Source of the DNA: Sporothrix humicola
Lineage: Eukaryota; Ascomycota; Sordariomycetes; Ophiostomatales; Ophiostomataceae
Direction of reading: 5' to 3'
NCBI GenBank assembly: GCA_021396245.1
Contig: WNYE01000003.1
Span: 785,644 to 849,643, forward strand
DNA length: 64,000 nt
Shown here: positions 33,514 to 42,895 of the stretch, piece after piece
Numbering within the stretch: the stretch's first letter is position 1
Layout of the letters: the number at the start of each line of letters is the position of its first letter
Notes under the pieces: model-generated
What the model was told of the DNA's origin: nothing
The model's input: the letters and a program-made list of their open reading frames with translations, nothing else
Database searches by the model: none
Made by a program: the position numbers and the translations under genes

Positions 33514-34071
33514 TCAAATAGCCCACGTCACTGACCGTCTCTTCCCATTCTTCATCTTTGACCGCTTTAACCCAATATTTTTGGCCGTGTAGAACTGTAC
33601 AAGGTTGTGGGATTGTACACCGTCGTTCCAAAAGTCGTGGTCGACAGATACCTGGTATCTTGTCTTCCGTGCTTCTTTAGAACTGTCTTTTGTGGCGCGT
33701 CTTGCAGGTTGTGGTGTTGATAAGGATGTGGCTGACCTCTTCTGGTCTGTTGGTGATTTGGTCATTTCAGAAGAACTAGCCGCTTCGTTTTGAATAGATG
33801 TCTGGATATTGTTTTGCGGAGACTCTGTGAGAATTGTCTCTTCGTCTCTGTTTCGGAGAAGGCCGCCAATAATTTCACAGCCCATAGAGCGTAAGAAGGT
33901 TTCCATATCGTCCGCGCCGGCAACATCCCAGTCATGATCAGGATCACTACCAGTCGGGTTTTCATAAAATCCAATAATGGCAACCTCATAGGATAGCCAG
34001 TCGATGCCGCTGGTACTCCGAGATCCGCATGGTACCGCAAAGGAACGAGGCGTGTAATAGAGTGAAGTCAT
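33514..34071 (-). CDS. Hypothetical protein (185 aa)
   Basis: I do not recognise this gene. The frame opens with MTSLYYTPRSFAVPCGSRST and has an ordered-looking N-terminal part (WLSYEVAIIGFYENPTG, DDMETFLRSMGCEIIGGL). A polar Ser/Thr/Lys-rich middle and a C-terminal part with TRYQVSVDHDFWNDGV and a basic tail (KRSKMKNGKRRS) follow. No signal peptide, membrane segment or catalytic motif is visible. The ATG at 34071 is the first in frame. It is convergent with the Zn2Cys6-ankyrin gene. It could be a lineage-specific gene or a fragment; the uninterrupted length and biased codon use favour a real product. Confidence 0.5.
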   Translation of the reverse strand: MTSLYYTPRSFAVPCGSRSTSGIDWLSYEVAIIGFYENPTGSDPDHDWDVAGADDMETFLRSMGCEIIGGLLRNRDEETILTESPQNNIQTSIQNEAASSSEMTKSPTDQKRSATSLSTPQPARRATKDSSKEARKTRYQVSVDHDFWNDGVQSHNLVQFYTAKNIGLKRSKMKNGKRRSVTWAI

Positions 34072-35101
34072 ATTGCAAATATAAATTCTGTTGTTATGTG
34101 AGAAGATATTATGTTGGGTGAGGTTTGGTTAAGTTTTGAAGTGTGAGTGAAGTGTTTCAAGGAAGTTTATCGTGGACGAAGACATGCGGAGGTCATTTTA
34201 TATTTGTACGTCTTGGTGATTATGATCAGATGAAACGAAGCAGCTCAATAATCACAGAATACCAGGTTGGATGCACCATCGCGAGTTGGACCATAAACAT
34301 GACCAACAGTCCAATCAGAAATATGTCTGTGGCTGTGCGTCCTCGGGTCCGGTGCTGCAAGATGGCTGTTGAGCTGCACGAATCGCTAATTTTGGAACCC
34401 ACTTTCGGTTGTTGGCCCCCACCCCCACGCCAAGCCACCCCTGCCCGTGATCCTGCCACGCATCCTTTGCGCACACATGCTATTGCTTTTTACCTGGTAC
34501 TGTTCCGGGATAATCTTATGTGTGCTACGAAAATACTTCCTGATAGTTAAAAAGAAGGTCACACCGTGAGATGCCATCGTCACACCCATTTCCAGGCCAA
34601 AGGTGGCAAAGCAGATACAGAAACTGACAGAAATACTCCCGGAACTTGCCTATCCGTGCAGCCGCACGAATGACTCGGAAGTTATTCGTAAACTCGGCGT
34701 GGAAGTTAGAATAAGAGCCTCATTTTTAGGCGTGTTCAAATAGGGCTGTGCCACGGAACACGGCAAGGAGTCGGGTACCTGTCATCATGCATGTCAGCCG
34801 TACCTGGCAGACGATCTGATACCTGTACCTGTCAGATTGGCAACAGTCAGGAAGTTATTTTTGCCAAGTTTGTATTGAGTAAACGTAAAAAAAAGGGGGT
34901 GGGGAAGGGCATATCCAACAAGGGGATCCCACGAATATCAAAATGGAATGCTGCATACAATCTATTGCCCCATAGAAGCATATTTTGGAATGATAACAAT
35001 TTAGGCAGAATTGAATATATGTGCATTTAAAATAAGTATACAAAGTGCAATCAGATATGTACCAAACGCCAATAGAATATGCCCAAATCGACCTCTCCCG
35101 T
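34072..35101. other. Intergenic, no gene seen
   Basis: About 1 kb. A CCTGT-CATCAT-CCTGT series of short imperfect repeats (ACCTGTC, TACCTGGC, TACCTGTAC) lies at 34778-34840. No coding region is convincing. Confidence 0.45.
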
Positions 35102-35587
35102 CTAATCAGAATCAACCTGTCCCGTTTCGACTCGTTCGTATGTGTTGCCACCCATTCGTGTACCTCGTCTCTCGAGTGCTCTTTGGATGAGAAGCTTTCG
35201 TTCTGCCTCCTGTTCTCGTAGCCTCTCGGCCTCGCTCAGATTCCACCGCCGCTCGAATCTGGCCCAAGATAGTCGAGGGTCTTGTAGTCGTTCCTTCTCA
35301 TAGTCTGTCTTGGCTCGCATTGCCCTTGAACGCCGTATCAGGAGAAACGAAACGAGAGCGCCGACGAGTACGGCGGCAATGATCGTGGTGGGAATAATCC
35401 ACGCTGCCGCGGATATTGTCGTTGTTGAGTCTGAGGACATTGACATTGGGTCCGTGCTCGCCGCCATGGTAGTCATTGCCGGCATTTGAGGCGTGGTGGA
35501 CGGCGGTGTTGGTGTGGGTAGAGATCGTGAAGAGGCTGCTGGAGTGCAAGCCAGAATGGTCTCGCCGTCTGCAATGACTGGGGCCAT
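35102..35587 (-). CDS. Single-pass membrane protein (161 aa), unknown function
   Basis: A short protein with a Ser/Thr/Pro/Met-rich N-terminal part (~55 residues), one hydrophobic helix at about residues 58-83 (SAAAWIIPTTIIAAVLVGAL then VSFLLI) followed directly by the basic stop-transfer RRSRAMRAK, and a charged C-terminal tail rich in Arg and Glu that is likely helical (SEAERLREQEAERKLLIQRA). There is no cleavable signal peptide at the chosen Met (35587). This layout, an O-glycosylation-prone outside, one helix and a charged cytosolic tail, resembles small fungal surface or sensor-like proteins, but I cannot name a family. Confidence 0.6.
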   Translation of the reverse strand: MAPVIADGETILACTPAASSRSLPTPTPPSTTPQMPAMTTMAASTDPMSMSSDSTTTISAAAWIIPTTIIAAVLVGALVSFLLIRRSRAMRAKTDYEKERLQDPRLSWARFERRWNLSEAERLREQEAERKLLIQRALERRGTRMGGNTYERVETGQVDSD

Positions 35588-36681
35588 GGTGATGTGACGA
35601 CTGTAGACAGAAAGGAAATACAAAGTGGATTGAGGATGCTCCCTAGTGAAAGTGAATTGTGATGATGACCAGACACTATCGTGGCGACGACTATTAGCGC
35701 ATCGCGAGATTCAAATATCTCCTCAGACCGTGTCCACGCTGTGGCCCGTTGGTGTATTAATAGCATCAATTAATCAATCCTCTCTGGGCCCCGGACACAA
35801 TTAGCCGGCTGGGATGTGCACTGCCTTTCGCTTCTCTCGGGAAACACTCAACCCGGTTTTTCCAAACCGCCCACTCACCCCGGGGAGTACTCAATCACCC
35901 CTGGGGTATAACGCGTGCCGTGTCTGGGCCGTGTGAGGCGCTGAGGCGCTTGTTCAATATCGAGCAAAATCTGTGTGGGACCCAATATGTGGCATGCAAC
36001 ATGAACTGGGCAAGCGCGGTGCATACTTGCAAAGCGTGTTCCGATTCAGCACATAAGCGCCGGGTTATCCCTTGCCAGCTTGGAATATTTTGCGATCGCG
36101 AGAAGTGTGCACCAATTTGTATGTTGGAGATATTTCCGTTACCTTCCCAATTCGAGTTTTATGTCGCATCTGACACGGAAGTTGCCAAATCGGGAAATAT
36201 TCACCGGGTAAGGATATCTTGTTCCTGGCCGCCATCTGATATATCTCTCCCCCTTGCTTCCATTTTGGCTTCTTCTTCTTTTTCAAGGACCGGAAAGCTC
36301 AATATCCAGAGGGCTGTGCTAGTTGCAGTTGGAAGTCTTGTTGTGGAGGGGTGCTATTTCTGATTCATTTAACCGCGCCTCGCGGTTGGGGGCCTGAACC
36401 TATTTCTGGGCAAAGTGGGCTGCTACTCTATCCTGCCGTGCCAATATGTGCGATGATATTAACCGACTGTCGCGTCTAAGCAGAATATATAAACTGAAAT
36501 TCCGTCCCCGAACCGTGTTTTCTTGTCGCATGTTTGCCGCGCAATGCAATTTTCAATATCAAGTTGTTTGCGTGTACAGGCATATCGGATATTTTGACCC
36601 ATCGGGTATTTTTGCCTATTTTGGAACTTTGTTTACTTTCGCTCCGATATCCAACCACTGCCCTCTCCCGCCGAGTTCACG
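35588..36681. promoter_or_regulatory. Divergent promoter region of the membrane protein and cupin genes
   Basis: About 1.1 kb with several AATATTT/GATATTT-like elements (36080-36250, 36590-36620) and a TATATAAA at 36486-36493, ~190 nt before the cupin ATG. No gene is supported. Confidence 0.4.
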
Positions 36682-37750
36682 ATGAAAATTTCACTACTTC
36701 AAACAGTTGGGACCATCGTGTCCCTTCTCCCACTCACACTTGCTGTCGCCATTGAACGCCAGGCATCATACGAAAACACAACCTCAACGATACTAGATTG
36801 TGGATCACCTCCGGTTAGTGAAACTCCCACCCCATCAAGTTTTGCTGACCATTCTACATTTTCCGTTCCGACGTCGACCTCATCAACAGAATCAATATTC
36901 CAAACATTGTCTTCCGCTTCTCACGCCCAGACACCCACGTGTATGAATACTTCACCAACATCAAGCAACACGAGTCAACCACAACCTGCAGACGATTCTG
37001 GACTCAGTCTTACACAGCAGCTTATGCTTGCCGCCACGTAAGTGAACTGTGTTTCCTCGGTTAGTTGAAGGTTATTAATACGTTACGTACAGATCTGCGG
37101 ACCGTTTCACCCTCCTCCCTGATGACCCTCAGTTTGTATTTGACTTTAATGACCAAGCCCCAAACTCGGCAGGTCAAGGCGGCGAGCTTGTCATCGCGAA
37201 CCGGAAGAGTTTCCCGGCACTGGTAGGAACCGGTATGGGAGTTTCGGTCGGCTTTGTCAAACGTGAGTCTTGTCCGAGTTTTGATTTTAGTCACTATGTA
37301 CATCGTCATTAACAACACACAGCTTGCGGTATCAACACCTTCCACGTTCATCTCCGGTCTGCCGAACTCCAAATGGTCATTTCCGGCCGCCTAGTCACCC
37401 AAATGGTACCGGAGAACGGCGTCCTTGACAGCAACGGAGAACGGCGCGTGATACTGAACGAAGTTGGCCCACTCCAGATGACAACATTCTACCAGGGCTC
37501 AATCCACACAGAATTCAACCCCGATTGTACCAACACGACATTCGTTTCATTTTTCGGCAGCGAAGACTTTGGCATCGGCCAAGTTCTTGACGAGACATTT
37601 TCGTTCGCCGACGAGACCATCCAGGCCGCATTTGGCGGATCTATATCCGGAGAAGACATTGACTCAGTACGGCATGCCATTCCAAAGAACCTCGCGCTCG
37701 GTGTCGAGCAATGTTTGGCGAAGTGTGGTATTCAGAAGCAGGTGACTTGA
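36682..37750 (+). CDS. Secreted germin/spherulin-like cupin
   Basis: A secreted bicupin-superfamily protein of the spherulin-1a/germin-like type, 317 aa. Exons 36682-37037, 37093-37262 and 37323-37750 keep frame. A signal peptide (MKISLLQTVGTIVSLLPLTLA) covers about residues 1-21 and is followed by a Ser/Thr/Pro-rich stalk of ~90 residues. The cupin part has RFTLLPDDPQFVFDF and the first metal motif FHVHLRSAELQMV with two His and a Glu. MVPENGVLD and the second motif QGSIHTEFNPDC (His, Asn) follow. Relatives bind manganese or similar metals; some act in stress or as oxalate/superoxide enzymes. The activity here is not assignable. The stalk is longer than usual. Confidence 0.88.
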
Positions 37751-37979
37751 AGTGTCTTGTACTGTCCTAATTCTGTATCATTATTTGTTAAAATTTTCTG
37801 TACTTTTAGCTGTATTTTAGACCACATTGATTTCATTGTATTTTTTAATTATTTTAGTTTGAGGTAACATTGTCTACATATTTTACATGAACTGTAAATA
37901 AACTCAAGTATAATCCGGATCATAAACGCATCCTTCAACGGGAAAAGAATGAAATCACTGTCCGTTCAAGTCCACACAT
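37751..37979. other. Shared 3' flank of convergent cupin and MFS genes
   Basis: A short AT-rich spacer; AATAAA-like sequences suit polyadenylation (AATAAA at 37897-37902). Confidence 0.4.
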
Positions 37980-39520
37980 CTACTGTTTGGCTTCGGGAGT
38001 AATACCAACGACAGGCGTCTTAGCGTCCGGAAGGTACTGGTTGGACGTGTTGTGAGAACCTTCTTCAGTCGACTCAGGGACACCATCGATTGCAGCAGCG
38101 GCGGCCATTTCGCGCTCTCGTCTCTTGCACCGTTTGTGAATCCACAGCGCAATGGGCGGCGACAGGAGACAAGTCGCGAGCGATGCCGAGTAGCCCTTGA
38201 CAAAGTTGGGCGCGTCGGTCACAGGGAACAGAGCAATGTTGAACCAGGCAATGGTAACATTGGAGCCGTACATCATGGCGTACAGCGTGATGGAGCGCAG
38301 CTGATCGTCGTCGCGGCAGACCTCGTTGGCCCACGAGAAGTTGACGGCCTGCCCGATAAAGCCCATGCCGGCGAGGTACCAGGCAAAGAACTTGCCGGCG
38401 ACGGGCAGCGACGGGACCAAGAGCATGATGCAGGGGATGCCGGCACAAAAGGCCATGACAATGTTGACCCACCAGCGGGAGCGGGTGTAGTCTGTCCACA
38501 GGGCAAAGAGACAGGTTGATGCGATGGTGACGGCCGTGGTGCCGAGCGGGTAGTAGTTGATCTGGGGCACGGTGTAGTTGCCTGTCCACTTCATCCACAG
38601 CGACTGTGGACTGTAGAGGCCGGCCCACTCCATGTTGGTATTGAAACAAAACTGGAGCGTAAAGGCCCAGAAGCGCCAGTCGGTCAGGACGCGCTTGAAG
38701 ACGCCCCAGGTCAGCGGGGTAGGCTTGTGAGGCGGCAGGCGCGAGACAGCCAGCTGTTTTTCTTCTTCGGACAGGTACCAGCGATTGCACTGGGCGGGCA
38801 TGCCGGGAAACGTCAGGAACCCAAAGATGACGACGGGCGCACTCATCAGCGCATTGATGACCATGAGCCAGCGCCAGCCGCTGAGGCCGGACTTGCCGTT
38901 GAGGCTCGTATAGATGGCGCCCTGCATGAAGCCGGCAAAGAGGCCACCTGCATTTTGCGAGGCTGTCAGCAGACAGGCCCGTTTCCCGAGTTCGGACGGC
39001 TTGTACCAGGCGCCCAGGATGTAGTGCCCGCCGGCAAACGAGACGGCCTCAAAGATGGCCATGAAGAAGCGCAGCAGCTCGACTTCCCAGACGCTGTGGA
39101 CAAACGCGTTTCCGAGGTTGAACATAGTCCAGCACAGCGCGCAGAACGGGAACCAGAAGGAAAGCGGGATCTTGTGCGAGGAGACAATGAATGACTGAGG
39201 AAGGCCGCCGACGATATATCCAACTGGCGTAGCAGGTAGATTAGTACATATTCTTTATATGACTTTCTTCTTGCAGGGTGGCACTCACTCTTGAAAATTG
39301 TCAGGGTCAGATTGTAGTCGACACCTTTAAAATTGAGCTCTTCCTTCATACCCGATACGTAGGCATTGGTCAGGTTCTGGCGGTCGAGGTAGTTGATGAA
39401 CTGCGACAAGCACAGATACGACAGGATGAAGCCATCGATTTTGAAGAGCAGGCTGCGCTCAGCCTTTGATGCTGGCTTCTCGCCAATGAAGAAGCGGCGG
39501 ACTTCGTGAAGGAATCCCAT
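37980..39520 (-). CDS. MFS anion:cation symporter family (Dal5-like) transporter
   Basis: A twelve-helix plasma-membrane importer of the ACS family (allantoate/pantothenate/nicotinate-type), 491 aa. Exons 39520-39289 and 39223-37980 join as IFKIGYIVGGLPQ. Family marks are LDRQNLTNAYVSGMKEEL in the first loop (D-R-x-N-x-x-N-A), GHYILGAWYKPSELGKRA, TFPGMPAQCNRWYLSEEE after helix 6, and FSWANEVCRDDDQLRSI in the C-half. Related yeast proteins import allantoate, ureidosuccinate or vitamins. The gene is divergent from an amidase with ~1 kb between the starts, which supports uptake of an amide-type or organic-acid substrate later hydrolysed. The substrate is inferred only. Confidence 0.88.
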
Positions 39521-40523
39521 TGTGGTTCTGGATGTGGGTTATTGACGATGCTGGTTTACAGAATTATTCTACAGAATTTACACAATCCTAACGATGATCG
39601 CCAACAGCACGTATATATCCAGGAGGAAGTGAGACATTCACTCGAGTTCTTGCGTTCCCATCGGATCTCCATGTGGCAGCTATCTGATATGGCCATATCT
39701 TGACGTTCACCTTCGATAACATGCAGATTGTGCATTCATATGCAAGGGCAGATATTGGTTCATGTCGCCATCAAGACGCAGTCACTGCTGTTGCATCGCT
39801 TGTGTCGAGCATGGTTCTCGCATCCGACAACCGGCCGACCCTCTTGGCGCGGTCAACAAGCATCCGTGATAACGGGAATGGCCGTTGTAAGGTTAAATAC
39901 GGCGAGGTTGGAGACTCATTTGACACTGACTCGCTTTCGTGATTGCATTTGATGAGAGATGCAGACGGAGCACAAGCTACGTCCCGAGATGATCGGCGGT
40001 AGTCGAGATAAGAGCTTTCCCCTCTTTGCGATAAAACACGGCGCCGGCCGGGCCTTATCGCTGGACGGTGTGATTAGGCGGGTGGTCGTCGGACATTCCG
40101 ACTATTTTGGTGAGGTTTGGTCAGTTTTGGAAGGACCCTGTCGCTCAAAGTATCCACAGTTTCCGTGTAAGTCGCTAGCGTCTTGGCAAGGGTCCACACG
40201 GCCAACGTCAGTCTTGGCCACCTTGACACGGCCAAGACGAGGTGACTGGCAGGCAGGACGGGCCAACCAGGGCAAATGCATTTGTAGTCTACACCACGGC
40301 CAATATGTTGAGGACCGACAACGGCGACAAAGCGCGGGGAATGCAGAAGAAAAATACACCTGCGATCATCAAGACACGTCTGGATCGCGTCGACACCGCC
40401 TACATCGGAGACTGTCGTCATATTATATACAAATCAGGAGTCTTGTTGATCTTTACGTTGATCCTTCACATCCAGTACCACAACTTACGCAACACATTGT
40501 CACCTGCCATCAAGACACCCAAC
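39521..40523. promoter_or_regulatory. Shared promoter region of Dal5-like transporter and amidase
   Basis: A 1-kb divergent intergenic region. It contains a perfect inverted repeat (listed next) and no gene. Confidence 0.5.
40211..40238. promoter_or_regulatory. Inverted repeat, candidate regulator binding site
   Basis: GTCTTGGCC and its exact complement GGCCAAGAC are separated by 10 nt, within the divergent transporter/amidase promoter, ~290 nt before the amidase start. More GGCCAA half-sites lie close by (40199-40204, 40260-40265). The symmetry and position suit a dimeric regulator, which is an inference. Confidence 0.4.
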
Positions 40524-42128
40524 ATGTCCGCCACTCTCGCCCCCGAGACGGTCTCTGACCGCAACCCCATCACGCAGCAGGATGTCGTCGACACACTGGC
40601 CTCGCTCAACCTCACGGCGTCGTCGCCGCAGGACCTGGCCGACTACACGTCGCTCCTCACAGGCATCTGGGAGATGTGGGACAGCATTGACCAGATGGAC
40701 GACTATGTGCCGGCCGTTGACGAGGAGCGCTTTCCGCGTAAGGACGTGCACCGGCCGACGGGCGAAGACAACGAGACCAACGCCTGGGCATGGAAGTGCA
40801 CCATTCAGGATTCTACTGAAAAGTACAAAGGGGGCTTGTTGGCCGGAAAAACGGTCAACATGAAGGACAACATTGCCGTCAAGGGCGTGCCGTGCCTGCT
40901 GGGCACCGACGTGATCAAGGACTGGACGCCCAACACGGACGCGACCGTCGTCACGCGCGTCCTCGAAGCGGGCGGCATCGTCGCTGGCAAGGCCGTCTGC
41001 GAGAACATGAGTATGTGGGGCGTGTCGACGTCGGCGGCCACGGGGCAAATGTCGAATGTGTGGGCGCCAGGCTTCTCCGCGGGCGGCTCGTCGTCGGGCA
41101 CGGGTGTCTTGGTTGGCAAAGGCATCACGTGGGGCGGCATGGGCGGCGACCAGGGCGGCTCGATCCGCATCCCGTCGGCAGTCAACGGCATTGTGGGCCT
41201 CAAACCGACGACGGGTCTTGTGCCGTACACAGGCATTGCCTCGCTCGAACCCATCATTGACAGCACGGGACCGATGACCAAGACAGTCCTGGACAATGCT
41301 TTACTTCTCCAAGCGACGGCCGGTGCCGACTTTATCGACGACCGCCAGCAGGCCGGCTGCCCTCTACCTGGCGCTGTGCCCGACTACCCAGCCCTCGCTC
41401 AGGAGGGAACCGTCAAGGGCATGCGCATCGGCATTCTCAAAGAAGGCTTCGACCAGCCTCTGGGTGACGCCCGTCTGAGTGCACTCGTCACAAAGGCGGC
41501 CAAGGCTCTTGAGACGCTCGGATGCGTCGTCGAAGAAGTCAGCGTGCCCATGCACAAGCTGGGCCCGACTCTGTGGACCGCCCCTGGTCGCATGTCCGGC
41601 CATTCTTCTCTGATGGCCCAGAACTGCGGCCGCCGTGTCCTGTGTATGAACGATCTGACCGACAAGGTGCTCCCTCTGACGCAAGAAAAGTTTGACGCCA
41701 TGTTTGCCGGCAGCAGCAACGCTGTGGTGACTGGCAAATGGGCCTGGGACCACCTGCCGCCCACCCTCCTGGGCAAAGCCACCAACCTGATCCGCAAGCT
41801 GCGCGACGACTACTACAAGGCTCTGGATTCGTATGATGTGCTGGTCATGCCCACCATGCCCATGCTCGCCCAGAAGCTGCCGTCCACCGACTCCGGCATT
41901 GCCGAGTTTATGCGCAACTCAAACGGCGTGTCCCTCAACACGTCCGCGTTCAATCTGACCGGTCTGCCGGCGTTGAGCATGCCCGTCGGCTTCTTGCCGT
42001 CGCTCGAGGATCCCCACCCTAAACTGCCCGTCGGCATGATGATCGTCTCCAAGTTCTACAAGGAGCCCACCATCTACAAGGTTGCCTACGCCTGGGAGCA
42101 GGCCTTTGACTGGAAGACGTTTGAGTAG
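40524..42128 (+). CDS. Amidase signature enzyme 1
   Basis: An intron-less cytosolic amidohydrolase of the amidase signature family, 534 aa, which hydrolyses a carboxamide to acid and ammonia. The Ser-cisSer-Lys triad is visible: K114 in VNMKDNIAVKG, cis-Ser within GGSSSGTG (189-191) and the nucleophile S213 in GGDQGGSIRIP. The glycine-rich signature around FSAGGSSSGTGVLVG is canonical. I chose the ATG at 40524 (MSATLAPETVSD) because the 94 codons before it in the same frame are promoter-like and unlike the family. It is divergent from the Dal5-like transporter and followed by a second amidase. Fungal relatives act on aliphatic or aromatic amides; the substrate is unknown. Confidence 0.92.
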   Translation: MSATLAPETVSDRNPITQQDVVDTLASLNLTASSPQDLADYTSLLTGIWEMWDSIDQMDDYVPAVDEERFPRKDVHRPTGEDNETNAWAWKCTIQDSTEKYKGGLLAGKTVNMKDNIAVKGVPCLLGTDVIKDWTPNTDATVVTRVLEAGGIVAGKAVCENMSMWGVSTSAATGQMSNVWAPGFSAGGSSSGTGVLVGKGITWGGMGGDQGGSIRIPSAVNGIVGLKPTTGLVPYTGIASLEPIIDSTGPMTKTVLDNALLLQATAGADFIDDRQQAGCPLPGAVPDYPALAQEGTVKGMRIGILKEGFDQPLGDARLSALVTKAAKALETLGCVVEEVSVPMHKLGPTLWTAPGRMSGHSSLMAQNCGRRVLCMNDLTDKVLPLTQEKFDAMFAGSSNAVVTGKWAWDHLPPTLLGKATNLIRKLRDDYYKALDSYDVLVMPTMPMLAQKLPSTDSGIAEFMRNSNGVSLNTSAFNLTGLPALSMPVGFLPSLEDPHPKLPVGMMIVSKFYKEPTIYKVAYAWEQAFDWKTFE

Positions 42129-42292
42129 AAGAAGGGCTTTGATTCTTGTAGTATTTATTTACTATTAGTCTAAAAAATGTATCTTCTCGTTATATTTACA
42201 TTTTTACGTAGGATTGTTTTAAAATGATCATGTTTCACGTCGATGGTTGATTTAATTCATCTCTTCTGTGTTTTTTTTTTTTTTTTTTTTTT

Positions 42293-42306
42293 TATGCTTT
42301 TTTTTT
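42293..42306. repeat. Left copy of target-site direct repeat
   Basis: TATGC followed by nine T, identical to 42745-42758 on the other side of the SINE-like insertion. The left T-run is longer (17 T). Confidence 0.55.
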
Positions 42307-42314
42307 TTTTTTTT

Positions 42315-42744
42315 ACCCCTGTGGCGCAGTGGTTAAGGCGCCGGGCGTTCCTCGAGAGGTAGCAGGTTCGAATCCCGCCAAGGTTTAATTAACTTACGAA
42401 TTTTTCTGGCCAATAAATTCGTACCCCCGGCCTGTTGACGAGCGTGCTCGCCCCTGTGTAGTGAAGTCGGATTGGAGGCCCGCCTTCGCAGCAGGATAAG
42501 TCGGGCTTCTCTGTCCAGGTCCAAGGGCTAAGCGTAAACAGATCTTTAGTGGGAAAAAGTAGTACTAATGACGAGGATTCGGAAGGATAGAAATAAGGGG
42601 GCTATTTGCTACGGCATACTATGTATCTTACTAAATTTCGCACACAACAGTTAGTTAGTTCTGTGACAGTTTATTCCCCAGAGGGTTCTGTCTAGCTAGA
42701 CGCCAATAGTCAGGATTGACTGAGAAAGGCGAATAATATACTAC
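42315..42744 (+). mobile_element. tRNA-derived SINE-like element with LINE-like tail
   Basis: The head resembles a tRNA of the Leu/Ser kind: an A box TGGCGCAGTGG (42322-42332) with a GCGC/GCGC D-stem, and a B box GGTTCGAATCC (42365-42375). The anticodon arm is missing and the acceptor stem pairs poorly, so it is not a working tRNA. A ~250-bp unrelated body follows. The last ~100 bp (about 42632-42735) match the complement of 57176-57262 at the 3' end of the decayed LINE: AGGGTTCTG-CTAGCTAG, GC-AATAGT-AGGATTGACTGAGAAAGGCGAAT. The end is AATAATATACTAC, and a 14-bp direct repeat flanks the element. Together these indicate a Pol III-transcribed SINE mobilised by that LINE family. The alternative is a chance tRNA fragment next to a truncated LINE copy. 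Confidence 0.7.
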
Positions 42745-42758
42745 TATGCTTTTTTTTT
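42745..42758. repeat. Right copy of target-site direct repeat
   Basis: TATGC plus nine T, matching 42293-42306. It is followed by a T8A8-like palindrome and an AT-rich stretch to 42830. Confidence 0.55.
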
Positions 42759-42895
42759 AAAAAAAAGTATTTATACTTTTTTAAAATTTAAAATTTTATT
42801 TCCTTTAATTAAAATAAAAGAAGAATAGTAGTGAAATGAAAATGAAAACCAAAAGCACACACAGGTGTCATATTGTAAATATTCTACATCGCAAG

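Noticed and set aside
35920..36363. A 147-codon plus-strand frame with many Cys
   Set aside because: No conserved spacing, no signal peptide, and it lies in a divergent promoter.
42315..42385. A functional tRNA gene
   Set aside because: A and B boxes are present, but the anticodon arm cannot form and the acceptor stem has mismatches; better read as a SINE head.
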